This document shows positions 18,385 through 28,134 of a stretch of DNA of 64,000 nt, piece after piece; position 1 is the stretch's first letter; each line of letters starts with the position of its first letter. Both the position numbers and the translations under genes were made by a program. The notes beneath the pieces were generated by a model that saw nothing but the letters and a program-made list of their open reading frames with translations, did not search any database and was not told the origin of the DNA. Source of the stretch: Bryobacteraceae bacterium (GTDB lineage: Bacteria; Acidobacteriota; Terriglobia; Bryobacterales; Bryobacteraceae); NCBI GenBank assembly GCA_030041495.1, contig JASHNT010000130.1, forward strand, positions 1 to 64,000, read 5' to 3'.

Positions 18385-20649
18385 ATGCGCACCCTCTCTC
18401 GCGTGGCCGTGCTTGGAGCAGGCACCATGGGCTCCCGCATCGCGGCCCATTTCGCCAATTCAGGAATTGCGTCCTTGCTTCTGGACCTGAGCCCGGAAAT
18501 CGCGCGCAAGGGAATCGACGCGGCGATCAAGCAGAAGCCTGCTGGATTCTTTCTCGACTCCGAAGCCTCGTGCATTACTGCTGGTAGCTTCGAGCACGAT
18601 CTGGCGGCGATCGCCGATTGCGATTGGGTGATCGAGGCGGTCACCGAGAACCTGGAGATCAAGCGCGGGCTGTGGCGCAAGGTGGAAGCGGTATGTGGGC
18701 CAGAGGCGATCCTTTCGACCAACACCAGCGGGATTCCTCTGCGCAAGATCGCGGAGGGTTTTTCCACCGGTTTCCGGCGGCGATTTCTGGGCACGCACTT
18801 CTTCAATCCGCCGCGCTACCTGCATTTGCTGGAAGTGATTCCCGGTCCGGAAACGGATCTTCAATTGATCGAATTCGTCTCTGCGTTCGGCGACCTTCGC
18901 CTGGGTAAGGGAATCGTGCCGTGCAAGGACACGCCCAACTTCATCGGCAACCGGATCGGGTTCTTTCTGCTGGGCACCATCGCGAAGATCGCCGTGGAGG
19001 ATGGGTACACGGTGGAAGAGGTTGATGCGCTCACGGGGCCTTTGATCGGACTGCCCAGGAGCGCGACGTTCCGATTGTTGGATATCGTCGGGCTGGATGT
19101 AGCCTGGCATGTCGGCTTGAACTTATACAACGCAGTTCCCGGCGATCCCTGGCGCGAGCGTTATCTGCTGCCCGGTTTTCACAAACAGATGCTCGACCGA
19201 GGCTGGCTGGGCGAAAAGTCGGGACAAGGATATTACCAGCGCGTCGGCAAGGCGAAAGAGATTCATGCAATCGACTTGAAGAGGCTGGACTACCATCCTG
19301 CCGTGACGCCGCAATTCCCGGCAGTGGAATCGGCGAAGAGCATTCGTGATTTGGGTGAACGCCTGCGGACCCTGGTGGCCGGCCAAGACCGCGCCGGGAC
19401 ATTTCTGTGGAAGCTCTTCAGCGACTACCTGGTGTACTCGGCCGAGCGGATTCCCGAGATTGCCGATCGGATGATCGAAATCGATCGCGCCATGCGCTGG
19501 GGCTACGCGCATACACTGGGTCCGTTCGAGTTGTGGGATGCGCTGGGGTTCAAAGCGGTCTGCGAGCGGTTGGGGAACCGTTGTCCGGCGAACATAGAGA
19601 AGATGCGCCGGGAAGGCCGCGAGTCTCTCTACGCGAATTCCGGAGCATCGCCCACCTATTTCGATTTCGGCTCGAACGAATACCGGGCCTTCGAAGAGCC
19701 GGGTATCCTTCTTTCGCGGCAGACGCGGATCGAAAGCAATGCGGGCGCGTCGCTGGTCGACTTAGGCGACGGGGTCCTCTGCGTCGAGTTCCACAGCAAG
19801 ATGAACACGATCGGCGAGGATCAGTTCCGCATGATCCACGCGGGTCTGGAAGAGACAGAGAAGAATTTTGCGGCCATGGTCATCGCCAATCAGGGCGAGG
19901 TCTTCAGCGCAGGCGCGAACTTGATGTATGTCCTGATGGCCGCGCAGAACGGCGAATGGGATGAACTGGGCGAGATGATTCATCGCTTCCAGCAAATGAA
20001 CCTGGCGATGAAATACGCCAAGCGTCCGGTGATCGCCGCGCCGTTTTCTCGCGTGCTGGGCGGCGGAGCGGAGATCGTTCTTCATTCGGCGGCGGTACAG
20101 GCGTCGGCTGAAACGTACATCGGATTGGTCGAAGCCGGCGTCGGCGTCCTTCCCGCTGCGGGCGGTTGCAAGGAGATGCTGCTGCGCGTGGGCGATGTGC
20201 GCGCGATCGCCGAGCGAATCGGTCAGGCGAAGGTTTCCTCGAGTGCGGCCGAAGCAGGCCAGCTCGGCTTCCTGCGAGCGAGCGATCGTATCACCATGAA
20301 TCCGGATCGGCTGATCGGCGACGCCAAGGAGTTGGCTCTCGAACGTGGTCGCGACTACGCGCCGCCGGAGCGGGCGCAGGTGAAAGTGGGCGGCGAAACC
20401 ACGTTCGCTCTGTTGAAGCTCGGCATCTGGAGCTACCGGCAGGGTGGCTATATCTCGGATTACGATGTGACGGTACTCGAAAAAGTGGCGCATGTCCTTT
20501 CCGGAGGCCGGCTGACGGGCGAGCAGATGGTACCGGAGCAATACATTCTGGATCTGGAGCGCGAGGCATTCCTGAGTTTGTGCGGCAACGCCAAGACGCA
20601 GGAGCGGATTCAATACACGCTCAAGACGGGAAAGCCGCTAAGGAATTAA
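18385..20649 (+). CDS. fadN: 3-hydroxyacyl-CoA dehydrogenase/enoyl-CoA hydratase fusion
   Basis: The product has 754 residues. The N-terminal NAD-binding domain has GAGTMG at 11-16, followed by the dehydrogenase signature HFFNPPRY near 138-145 and two C-terminal dehydrogenase domains. The last third, about residues 440-640, is a crotonase domain (NQGEVFSAGANL; PFSRVLGGGAEIVLH). The dehydrogenase-first order matches Bacillus FadN rather than Escherichia FadB. It catalyses hydration and oxidation in beta-oxidation. ATG 18385 follows AAAGGAG by five bases. It is the first gene of an operon with thiolase and acyl-CoA dehydrogenase. Confidence 0.95.
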   Translation: MRTLSRVAVLGAGTMGSRIAAHFANSGIASLLLDLSPEIARKGIDAAIKQKPAGFFLDSEASCITAGSFEHDLAAIADCDWVIEAVTENLEIKRGLWRKVEAVCGPEAILSTNTSGIPLRKIAEGFSTGFRRRFLGTHFFNPPRYLHLLEVIPGPETDLQLIEFVSAFGDLRLGKGIVPCKDTPNFIGNRIGFFLLGTIAKIAVEDGYTVEEVDALTGPLIGLPRSATFRLLDIVGLDVAWHVGLNLYNAVPGDPWRERYLLPGFHKQMLDRGWLGEKSGQGYYQRVGKAKEIHAIDLKRLDYHPAVTPQFPAVESAKSIRDLGERLRTLVAGQDRAGTFLWKLFSDYLVYSAERIPEIADRMIEIDRAMRWGYAHTLGPFELWDALGFKAVCERLGNRCPANIEKMRREGRESLYANSGASPTYFDFGSNEYRAFEEPGILLSRQTRIESNAGASLVDLGDGVLCVEFHSKMNTIGEDQFRMIHAGLEETEKNFAAMVIANQGEVFSAGANLMYVLMAAQNGEWDELGEMIHRFQQMNLAMKYAKRPVIAAPFSRVLGGGAEIVLHSAAVQASAETYIGLVEAGVGVLPAAGGCKEMLLRVGDVRAIAERIGQAKVSSSAAEAGQLGFLRASDRITMNPDRLIGDAKELALERGRDYAPPERAQVKVGGETTFALLKLGIWSYRQGGYISDYDVTVLEKVAHVLSGGRLTGEQMVPEQYILDLEREAFLSLCGNAKTQERIQYTLKTGKPLRN

Positions 20650-20655
20650 TCGCGC

Positions 20656-21834
20656 ATGAAAGAAGCGGTGATTGTCGAGTGCGTGCGGACGGCGGTGGGC
20701 AAGGCCGGGCGTGGCGCGCTGAAGAACACGCGGCCGGATGACCTGGCGGCGTTCGCCATTCGCGGCTTGTTGGACCGGTGCCCGCAGGTGGAAGCCGCGG
20801 CGATTGAAGACGTCATTCTGGGATGCGCGATGCCTGAGGGCGAAGCGGGCTTGAATATGGCCCGCATCGCGGCTCTACGCGCGGGCTTGCCGGATTCGGT
20901 GCCCGGCGTAACTATCAATCGATTCTGTTCTTCCGGATTGCAGGCGATTGCGATGGCAGCGGAGCGGATTCGTTCCGGTGGCGCGGAGATCATTGTCGCC
21001 GGCGGGGCTGAATCCATGAGCATGGTGCCGATGATCGGCAACAAATTCTCGGCGAATCCGTGGATGGTGGATCATCGGCCCGAAATCTACATCAGTATGG
21101 GGCTGACCGCGGAGCGCGTCTATCAGAAATACGGCATTTCGCGCGAAGAGCAGGATCAATTTTCGCTTGCGAGCCATCAGAAGGCTTTGGCGGCGCAGGC
21201 GGCGGGAAAATTCGACGAGGAGATCGTACCACTAGAGGTCGCGACGACGGTACTCGAAAGCGGCAAGCCAGTGACGCACCGCTTCACTTTCCAGCGAGAC
21301 GAAGGCCCCCGCGCGGATACATCGCTCGAAGCTTTGGCGAAACTGAAACCGGTGTTTCACGCGGCCGGATCGGTGACGGCAGGAAATTCGTCGCAGACTA
21401 GCGATGGCGCGGCGGCTGCACTGGTGATGTCGGCTGAGGCCGCGAACAGGCTGAGCTTGCTGCCCAAGGCTCGGTTCGTCAGCTTCGCGGTCGCTGGAGT
21501 TGCGCCGGAGCTGATGGGGCTCGGGCCGGTGCCTGCGATTCCGAAGGCTCTCACGATGGCCGGATTAAAGCTCGCTGATATCGGCGTGGTGGAGTTGAAC
21601 GAAGCTTTCGCAGTACAGGCGCTCGCGGTGATTCGCGAAGCGGGTCTCCATCCGGGGACGCTGAACGTGAACGGTGGCGCGATCGCGCTGGGCCATCCGC
21701 TGGGCTGCACGGGGGCCAAGCTGACGGCGACGATTCTACGCGAAATGGAGCGACGCAAGGCTCGCTATGGCATGGTGACCATGTGCATCGGCGGCGGGCA
21801 AGGCGCAGCCGGCATTTTCGAGAGGCTTTCCTGA
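20656..21834 (+). CDS. fadA: Acetyl-CoA acyltransferase (thiolase)
   Basis: The 392-residue thiolase catalyses the cleavage step of beta-oxidation. The acyl-binding nucleophile is C91 in NRFCSSG. The second site has [16 protein letters not shown] near residues 343-358, and the C-terminal catalytic cysteine lies in MCIGGGQG near 381. It starts six bases after fadN and its stop overlaps the start of the acyl-CoA dehydrogenase gene. The gene order fadN-fadA-fadE is that of the Bacillus operon. Confidence 0.96.
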   Translation: MKEAVIVECVRTAVGKAGRGALKNTRPDDLAAFAIRGLLDRCPQVEAAAIEDVILGCAMPEGEAGLNMARIAALRAGLPDSVPGVTINRFCSSGLQAIAMAAERIRSGGAEIIVAGGAESMSMVPMIGNKFSANPWMVDHRPEIYISMGLTAERVYQKYGISREEQDQFSLASHQKALAAQAAGKFDEEIVPLEVATTVLESGKPVTHRFTFQRDEGPRADTSLEALAKLKPVFHAAGSVTAGNSSQTSDGAAAALVMSAEAANRLSLLPKARFVSFAVAGVAPELMGLGPVPAIPKALTMAGLKLADIGVVELNEAFAVQALAVIREAGLHPGTLNVNGGAIALGHPLGCTGAKLTATILREMERRKARYGMVTMCIGGGQGAAGIFERLS

Positions 21835-23549
21835 TGCAAGGCGGGGCGTTCTTGCTGGAGTCGCCGAAGCCGGAGGAGATTTTCACTCTCGAAGATTTCA
21901 CTGAAGAGCATCGCGCCATCGCGAAAACCACCGAGGAGTTTTGGGCGCAGGAGGTCGCGCCGCATCTGGAGGAGATCCAGCACCAGAACTTCGACGTGCT
22001 GAAGCAAGTTTTGCGGAAGTCGTCGGAGTTGGGGCTGACTGCCGTGTTTCTTCCCGAAAAATATGGCGGCATGGAAATGGATCTGACCTCAATGGTGATC
22101 GTCGGTCAGGTTCTGGCGCGCGACGGGTCGTACGCGGCGTGCCACGGAGCGCAGACGGGAATCGGATCTTTGCCGCTCCTGTTGTTCGGCACGGAGCAAC
22201 AGAAGCAAAAATATCTGCCTAGGCTGGCTTCTGCCGAAATGATTGCGGCCTACGCTTTGACCGAGCCCCACGCGGGGTCGGACGCCCTGGCGGCACGGAC
22301 GCGGGCGGATTTGTCGCCCGATGGTTCCCATTACGTGCTGAACGGGCAAAAAATGTGGATCACCAACGGAGCGATCGCGGATCTGTACACGGTGTTCGCG
22401 AAGGTGGACGGTGAAAAATTCACGGCGTTCCTGGTGGAGCGAGCCTGGCCCGGAGTCTCACCGGGTAGGGAAGAAAAAAAGATGGGGCTCAAAGGCAGCT
22501 CCACCACCGCGGTGTATTTCGACAACGTGAAAGTGCCGGTGGAGAACGTGCTGGGGGAGATCGGGCGCGGGCATATCATTGCGTTCAACATTTTGAATCT
22601 GGGCCGGCTGAAGCTGGGCTTGTTCGCACATGGGGGCGCGGCCGAGGCGCTGGCCGACTCGGTCCGTTACGCCGGGGAGCGCAAGGCGTTCGGAAAATCG
22701 ATCGCGGAATTCGGCATGATTCAGGCCAAGCTTGCGGAGATGGCCGTACGGATTTACGCCAATGAGAGCGCAGCGTACCGCGTGGTGGGCGAAATCGAGG
22801 CGCGCCTCCAAGGGATGTCCTGGAACGACGGGGACGCGAGCACCCGCGTACTCAAGGCCGCCGAAGAGTTCGCCGTCGAATGTTCTTTCGTCAAGATTTT
22901 CGGCTCGGAGATGCTGGATTACGTGGTCGATGAGGCGGTGCAGATTCACGGAGGCTACGGCTACCATCAGGATTACGCCGTGGAGCGGGCGTACCGGGAT
23001 TCGCGCATCAATCGCATCTTCGAAGGCACCAATGAGATCAATCGGCTGCTGGCCACCGGCATGCTGCTCAAGCGCGCGCAGCGCGGAACGCTCGCGTTGG
23101 TGGCTGCGGTGAAGAGGCTACAATCGGAGATTTTGAGTGGACCGGGCTCGGGCGAAACGGATGTCGTCGCGAATGCCAAGAAGATCGGCCTGTTGCTGCT
23201 GGGTGCGGCGTATCAGCGCTTTGGCGACAAAATCGAGGAACAGCAGGAAGTGATCGCCGGCATCACGGACGTGCTAATGAACGGTTACGCGATGGAATCG
23301 GCGATGCTGCGCGCGCGCAAGAGCAAGCGCGAAAATGCCGCCGATATGGCGGTCGTGTTCTCTTCCGACGCCATGGATGCTATCGAGACTTCGGCCCGCA
23401 CGGTGCTGGCCGTGTGCGCGGAGGGAGATGAGTTGCGCACCAGCCTCGCCGTGCTGCGGCGGTTCACCAAGCGCGAGGTGATGGACACGATTACTCTGCG
23501 CCGCAGGATCGCCGGGCGGCTGCTTGAATCCGGACGCTACACGATATGA
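21834..23549 (+). CDS. fadE: Acyl-CoA dehydrogenase
   Basis: The FAD enzyme opens each beta-oxidation cycle. From ATG 21834, overlapping the thiolase stop, it has 571 residues, longer than the usual 380-400 and close to Bacillus FadE. Signatures are [12 protein letters not shown] near 135, [13 protein letters not shown] near 168, and [19 protein letters not shown] with [10 protein letters not shown] near 380-410. The extra C-terminal domain of about 150 residues is helical. An in-frame start at 21783 would overlap fadA for 52 bases and is less likely. The next gene overlaps by four bases. Confidence 0.95.
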   Translation: MQGGAFLLESPKPEEIFTLEDFTEEHRAIAKTTEEFWAQEVAPHLEEIQHQNFDVLKQVLRKSSELGLTAVFLPEKYGGMEMDLTSMVIVGQVLARDGSYAACHGAQTGIGSLPLLLFGTEQQKQKYLPRLASAEMIAAYALTEPHAGSDALAARTRADLSPDGSHYVLNGQKMWITNGAIADLYTVFAKVDGEKFTAFLVERAWPGVSPGREEKKMGLKGSSTTAVYFDNVKVPVENVLGEIGRGHIIAFNILNLGRLKLGLFAHGGAAEALADSVRYAGERKAFGKSIAEFGMIQAKLAEMAVRIYANESAAYRVVGEIEARLQGMSWNDGDASTRVLKAAEEFAVECSFVKIFGSEMLDYVVDEAVQIHGGYGYHQDYAVERAYRDSRINRIFEGTNEINRLLATGMLLKRAQRGTLALVAAVKRLQSEILSGPGSGETDVVANAKKIGLLLLGAAYQRFGDKIEEQQEVIAGITDVLMNGYAMESAMLRARKSKRENAADMAVVFSSDAMDAIETSARTVLAVCAEGDELRTSLAVLRRFTKREVMDTITLRRRIAGRLLESGRYTI

Positions 23550-24916
23550 TCCGCATCGCCAACGGTCAGGGGTTCTGGGGCGACTCGCTGGAAGCGCCGG
23601 TGCACTTGGTGCGGCGCGGGCCGCTGGATTATCTGACGCTCGATTATCTGGCGGAGGTCACCATGTCCATCCTCCAGAAGCAGCGCGCGCGCGACCCCAA
23701 GACCGGCTATGCGCGCGACTTCGTCGATCTGATCGCCCGTGTGCTGCCGGATTTGAAGGAGCGCAGAGTTTGTGTAATTGCCAACGCGGGCGGAGTGAAT
23801 CCCAAGGCGTGTTGCGAGGCTGTGCTTGAAACAGCGCGGCGCCAAGGGATCGATGTGCGCGTGGCGATGGTGAGGGGCGACGACATCATGGACAGGCTCG
23901 ACGATTTCCTCAAGCGCGGAGTCGAGCTGAACAACATGGAGACAGGCGAGCCCCTTTCGGCGATTCGCGACCAGGTCCGAAGCGCCAACGCCTACTTGGG
24001 AGCTTTTCCAGTGGCCGAGGCGCTCGGCCGCGGCGCAGAAATTGTAGTCACCGGGCGCGTGGCCGACCCATGCCTCGCCTTGGCTCCCATGATCCACGAA
24101 TTCCGTTGGGAGCGCGGGGATTGGGACAAGCTTTCGGCCGGGATCATCGCCGGCCACACCATCGAATGCGGCGCGCAATCGACGGGCGGAAATTGCCAAG
24201 TGGATTGGGAGACGATTCCGGATATGGCTGATATCGGCTATCCCATCGTTGAAGCGGAACCGGATGGAAGCTTTGTCATCACAAAGCATGCGGGAACCGG
24301 GGGCCGGGTGAACCTGGATACGGTCAAGGAACAATTGCTATACGAATTGGGCGACCCCCGCGAATACATTACGCCGGATTGCCTCGCCAACTTTACTTCG
24401 ATTCAACTCGCGCAAGTTGGCCCCGATCGCGTGCGCTTTAGCGGAATCAAGGGCCGTGCGGCGACGTCGTTCTACAAGGTCTCCATCAGTTATTCGGCTG
24501 GGTACAAGGCGATCGGGTCGCTGGTGTATGCGTGGCCGGACGCGTACAAGAAGGCTCGCGCGGCAGAGAAGATTCTGCGGCAGAGGCTCGACCGGCTTGG
24601 TTTGCGCTTCGACCATATCCGCGTGGAGTTCCTGGGCGCGAACGCCTGCCACGGAATTGCAGCGGCTGAACCAACATCCGCGGCGGAGCCGCTGTTGAAT
24701 GAAGTGGTCCTCCGGTTCGGTGTGCGCGGCGAAAATCGGGCGGCCATCGAGCGCTTCACTCGTGAAATTCCACCGCTGGCGCTGAACGGGCCGCCGGTGG
24801 TTTCGGGGCTCGGCAGCGGGAGACCGCAAGTGGAGGAGATCATTGCGTATTGGCCTGCGCTGCTCGCAAAACGCGAGGTTCAACCGGAGGTGACGGTATG
24901 GCCAAGCGAAAGTTGA
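23546..24916 (+). CDS. AtuA family (DUF1446) protein
   Basis: The 456-residue protein contains the DUF1446/AtuA motifs, including GFWGDS near the N-terminus, [18 protein letters not shown] near residues 75-92, and [13 protein letters not shown] near 170. AtuA was named for acyclic terpene utilisation and the biochemical activity is unknown. It overlaps fadE by four bases (ATGA) and is followed by a separate small AtuA C-terminal-like protein. The location inside a beta-oxidation operon suggests a role in degrading branched or isoprenoid acyl-CoAs. Confidence 0.9.
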   Translation: MIRIANGQGFWGDSLEAPVHLVRRGPLDYLTLDYLAEVTMSILQKQRARDPKTGYARDFVDLIARVLPDLKERRVCVIANAGGVNPKACCEAVLETARRQGIDVRVAMVRGDDIMDRLDDFLKRGVELNNMETGEPLSAIRDQVRSANAYLGAFPVAEALGRGAEIVVTGRVADPCLALAPMIHEFRWERGDWDKLSAGIIAGHTIECGAQSTGGNCQVDWETIPDMADIGYPIVEAEPDGSFVITKHAGTGGRVNLDTVKEQLLYELGDPREYITPDCLANFTSIQLAQVGPDRVRFSGIKGRAATSFYKVSISYSAGYKAIGSLVYAWPDAYKKARAAEKILRQRLDRLGLRFDHIRVEFLGANACHGIAAAEPTSAAEPLLNEVVLRFGVRGENRAAIERFTREIPPLALNGPPVVSGLGSGRPQVEEIIAYWPALLAKREVQPEVTVWPSES

Positions 24917-25215
24917 TCGAGCTGGCGCACGCGCGTTCCGGCGATAAGGGCGATATGTCCAATATCGGACTGATCGCGCGCAAGCCGGAGTACTATCCGA
25001 TTCTGGTTCGCGAGGTCACCGCGGAGCGGGTGAAACAACATTTCGCGGGAGTTTGTTTGGGGAAAGTGGAGCGTTTCGAGCTGCCCAATCTGGGGGCGCT
25101 GAATTTCCTCCTGCACCAAGCCCTGGACGGCGGCGGGACGGTCGGGCTGAAGGCGGACCCTCAGGGTAAGACCTATTCAAGCGCTTTGCTGCGCATGGAA
25201 ATCGATGTCGATTAA
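24898..25215 (+). CDS. Small AtuA C-terminal-like protein
   Basis: The protein has 105 residues from ATG 24898. It corresponds to the small domain that is fused to the C-terminus of AtuA in some organisms: [20 protein letters not shown] near the N-terminus and [16 protein letters not shown] near residue 70. Here it is a separate gene overlapping the end of the AtuA gene by 19 nt. ATG 24898 with GGAGG close upstream gives the better start than the open frame to 24850. The gene's end overlaps the following crotonase by 11 nt, so all three are coupled. Confidence 0.88.
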   Translation: MAKRKLIELAHARSGDKGDMSNIGLIARKPEYYPILVREVTAERVKQHFAGVCLGKVERFELPNLGALNFLLHQALDGGGTVGLKADPQGKTYSSALLRMEIDVD

Positions 25216-25960
25216 ATACTCCGCTGGCGGCGCTGTCGCCCGCATTACGCTGAGCCGTCCAGAGAAGCGCAACGCCATCGACGAACGGATGATGGCGGAG
25301 CTTAGCGAGGCTCTGGCAAAGGCGGCCTTCGACGCAGAGTCTCGCGTGGTTGTGCTGGCCGCTGAAGGCCCGGATTTTTGCGCGGGCATGGATCTCCAGA
25401 TGATGGCGGAGACGGTGAATGCCGGCGCGGAGGAGTTTTCACGGCAAGCCGGGCGGCTTGCTGACTTGTACCAATCTTTTCGAGATCATCCCAAGCCGGT
25501 GGTCGCCACGGTGCGAGGCAGGGCGCTGGGCGGCGGATGCGGGCTGGCGCTGGCTTGCGACGCCGTGTTGGCTGCGGAGTCCGCGAAGTTCGGATTTCCC
25601 GAAGTGAACATCGGCTTCGTTCCGGCGATCGTCACGGTGTTTTTGCGAAGGTCGGTGGGGGAAAAACAAGCCTTCGAGCTGCTGACTTCCGGCGAGCCCA
25701 TTGACGCGCGCCGAGCGTGCGAGCTGGGGATGATCACTCACGTTTCTCCGGACGCCGGGTTCGAGGCTGGTGCCGAAGCGTACCTCGCCAAACTCTCAGC
25801 CAAGTCAGCCTCGGCGATCGGGATGACTAAAGAGCTGCTGTACACCATCGATGGCATGAGCTTCGAAGCGGCACTCCAGGCCGGCACGCGGATGAACGCG
25901 CTGGCGCGGGCAACCGAAGACGCGAAGCGCGGGTTTGAGCGCTTCGCCAAACGGAAGTAA
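25205..25960 (+). CDS. Enoyl-CoA hydratase/isomerase family protein
   Basis: The 251-residue crotonase-fold protein has an oxyanion-hole sequence AAEGPDFCAGMDL near residues 55-67 and GRALGGGCGLALACD near 100-114. The catalytic glutamates of classical enoyl-CoA hydratase would sit at about 109 and 129-135; the first position is not Glu here and FGFPEVNIGFVPA supplies one acidic residue, so an isomerase or a methylglutaconyl-CoA hydratase activity is possible. It overlaps the upstream gene by 11 nt, which places it in the same fatty-acid/isoprenoid operon. Confidence 0.88.
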   Translation: MSIKYSAGGAVARITLSRPEKRNAIDERMMAELSEALAKAAFDAESRVVVLAAEGPDFCAGMDLQMMAETVNAGAEEFSRQAGRLADLYQSFRDHPKPVVATVRGRALGGGCGLALACDAVLAAESAKFGFPEVNIGFVPAIVTVFLRRSVGEKQAFELLTSGEPIDARRACELGMITHVSPDAGFEAGAEAYLAKLSAKSASAIGMTKELLYTIDGMSFEAALQAGTRMNALARATEDAKRGFERFAKRK

Positions 25961-25999
25961 AGGGTACAGACGGAAGCAAGAAAGATAAGCTGGAATAAC

Positions 26000-26755
26000 A
26001 TGACAACCCAAATCGCGCAAAAACTTTCAGAATCTTTGCAACTGACCCAGCCGCCGGTGGCGATTGCCTTCCCGGATCGAGTGCCGGAGGGCGTGAAGAC
26101 TTACGCAGGATCCGCTCCTGCGGGCTGCCGCTTCTGGCAGGAGGCTACTACGCAGGTGTTCGCAACCATGCCGCAGCAGCACGACTTGTGCTCGATCGGG
26201 ATGTACACGCATCATCTGGAAGACGGCCCGCAGGTTCAAACCGATTTACAGGATGCGCTGAAGGTTTTCGGCGATTTGAGCTACGTGCGTCCCGAGGACT
26301 TGCCGCTCATCCCGGTGCTGAATCTTCCGTCGAAGAAAGCCCCGAAAGTGGTGGTGTATGGGCCGCTCTCGTCCATGCCGATCTCCCCAGATGTGGTGCT
26401 GCTGTTCGTGAAGGCGGATCAGACGCTGATTCTTTCGGAGGCCTCGCAGCAGCTTGAGAATGGCCTTCCCCCGGCGATGGGGCGTCCAGCTTGTGGCGTG
26501 ATTCCGCAGGCATTCAACACCGGCCGCACGGCTCTGAGCCTGGGATGTTGCGGCGCCCGGGCGTACCTGGACGTGCTGACTCCGGATGTGGCGCTCTACG
26601 CGATTCCCGGATCGAAGCTGGAGGCGTTCACGGAGCGGGTTGCGGCTCTGGCTAAGGCGAACTCGGTCCTGACGCAATTCCATGCCATCCGCCGCAAGGA
26701 CGTGGAAGCGGGGAAGCACCCGACTGTGAAGGACTCGCTGGCGGCGATGAGGTAG
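26000..26755 (+). CDS. DUF169 family protein
   Basis: The 251-residue protein has the DUF169 pattern PPVAIAFPDRVPEG near residue 15, AGCRFWQEAT near 37, HDLCSIGMYTHHL near 60 and FNTGRTALSLGCCGAR near 180. The cysteines at those places are a family feature and may bind metal or a cofactor, but no biochemical role is established. It begins 39 nt after the crotonase and may belong to the same operon. It converges with the next gene, with 11 bases between. Confidence 0.85.
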   Translation: MTTQIAQKLSESLQLTQPPVAIAFPDRVPEGVKTYAGSAPAGCRFWQEATTQVFATMPQQHDLCSIGMYTHHLEDGPQVQTDLQDALKVFGDLSYVRPEDLPLIPVLNLPSKKAPKVVVYGPLSSMPISPDVVLLFVKADQTLILSEASQQLENGLPPAMGRPACGVIPQAFNTGRTALSLGCCGARAYLDVLTPDVALYAIPGSKLEAFTERVAALAKANSVLTQFHAIRRKDVEAGKHPTVKDSLAAMR

Positions 26756-26766
26756 CGCGGAAGCCC

Positions 26767-28008
26767 CTACTTCTGGCGCAGGACAGAGATCACGTCATCG
26801 GCGGTGATCACTCCGGCGAGCTTGTGCTGCTCGTCGACCACAGGCAGCGCCAGCAGGTTGTATTTGTCGAACAGCTCCGTCACCTGCTCCCGCTGTTCGC
26901 TCACCGCGACCTCGATCAGCGTCTCCGAGGCAAGCTCACGCAAAGGCTTGGCGCCTTCGTGCAGGAACAAACGGGCCAGCGGAACGGAGCCCTTGAGCTG
27001 CTCGCAGCCGTCCACCAGGAAGATGGTGTTGAGCGATTCGAGCAGCTCTTCGTTGGCCTTGAGCGCGGCGATGGCGTCGGCCACGGTACCGGATTCCGGC
27101 AGCGATACGTACTCCGTGTTCATCATGCCGCCGGCCGTGTCTTCTTCGAACTCCATGAGCTCGGTAACCTCGCTCTTGGGTTCGTGCTCCATTTCCTCCA
27201 AGATTTCGTGTGAGGTTTCCTCTTCCAGGCCGGCTAACACGTCGGCGGCTTCGTCGGGAGCCATCTCCTCGACGATATCCGCGGCTTTTTCCGTCTCGAG
27301 CGACTCCAAAATACTGGCCTGAATATCGGGATCGATTTCCGATAGCGCGTCCGCGGCGACTTCGCTATCGATGTTTTCGAAGATCGCCTCGCGGTCGGCG
27401 GGGCCCAGGTCTTCCACGATGTCGGCCAGGTCCGCCGGGTGCATCCCTTCCAGCAGTTTGTTGGAGATGTTTAGGCGCAGGCGGCGCTGCGGATCAGGCT
27501 CCAAGATGTTGCAAAATTCCCAGCGGATAGAGCGCGGAGGAATGCGGCTTTGCAGCTTGCGCACCAGCCGGGGCGGAATTACTCCCTGCACCAAACGCCG
27601 CAACACACTGCGAATGCCCACATCCACATCGAGTACCCACAGCACCTGACAATCGCCGTCCTGCCGGATTTCGAAGGTGATGTCGGTAACGCGCACCACC
27701 TTGCGGCCTTGCGCGTCAATGATCTGCTGGTCCAGCAGGTCGCGCGACACGCGCAGGACGTATTCATCGGAGTGGTGCGGGGTGAGGATCTCGTCGAGCA
27801 GGAAGATGCCGTCGAGCGAGATTGAGCGGACCTGTTCATAGCGGACCTTGAGCCAGGCGGCGCCGCTGCCGATCAGGAAACGATCCACGCGGACGGGGTC
27901 AACCAGCGGAACGATTGCGGCGTCTTTGACCACACCGATCTTGCGCCCCTTAAGGTCGAAGACCTTGAGGCCCAACAGTTCGGTGAGGAACAGTCTCTCG
28001 TCCGCCAT
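26767..28008 (-). CDS. Soluble PRC-barrel, MgtE N-terminal and CBS domain protein
   Basis: The 413-residue protein has two PRC-barrel-like segments at about 8-85 and 85-165 (GLKVFDLKGRKIGVVKDAA; QIIDAQGRKVVRVTD), a MgtE_N superhelix at about 185-300 (GMHPADLADIVEDLGPADREAIFENID, given here in parts) and two CBS motifs at about 300-413 ending KLAGVITADDVISVLRQK. MgtE magnesium channels have the same N-terminal and CBS domains followed by five membrane helices, which are absent here. A cytosolic Mg or nucleotide sensor is a reasonable reading. The segments quoted are short extracts. Confidence 0.85.
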   Translation of the reverse strand: MADERLFLTELLGLKVFDLKGRKIGVVKDAAIVPLVDPVRVDRFLIGSGAAWLKVRYEQVRSISLDGIFLLDEILTPHHSDEYVLRVSRDLLDQQIIDAQGRKVVRVTDITFEIRQDGDCQVLWVLDVDVGIRSVLRRLVQGVIPPRLVRKLQSRIPPRSIRWEFCNILEPDPQRRLRLNISNKLLEGMHPADLADIVEDLGPADREAIFENIDSEVAADALSEIDPDIQASILESLETEKAADIVEEMAPDEAADVLAGLEEETSHEILEEMEHEPKSEVTELMEFEEDTAGGMMNTEYVSLPESGTVADAIAALKANEELLESLNTIFLVDGCEQLKGSVPLARLFLHEGAKPLRELASETLIEVAVSEQREQVTELFDKYNLLALPVVDEQHKLAGVITADDVISVLRQK

Positions 28009-28134
28009 CGGTGACCCGAAGACATACTCAAGTTAATTTGGGGCGATCCCATGGCCAAGATAGAGTTCACCCAATTCCTACTATGACCGAAGCCCCCGGA
28101 GGGCGCAACAATTTTTTGGATTTTCGTCCAGGTA

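Noticed and set aside
28092-28117. GC-rich hairpin followed by a T run on the plus strand
   Set aside because: It looks like an intrinsic terminator, but no plus-strand gene lies upstream within range; it is probably chance or part of the upstream region of the minus-strand gene.
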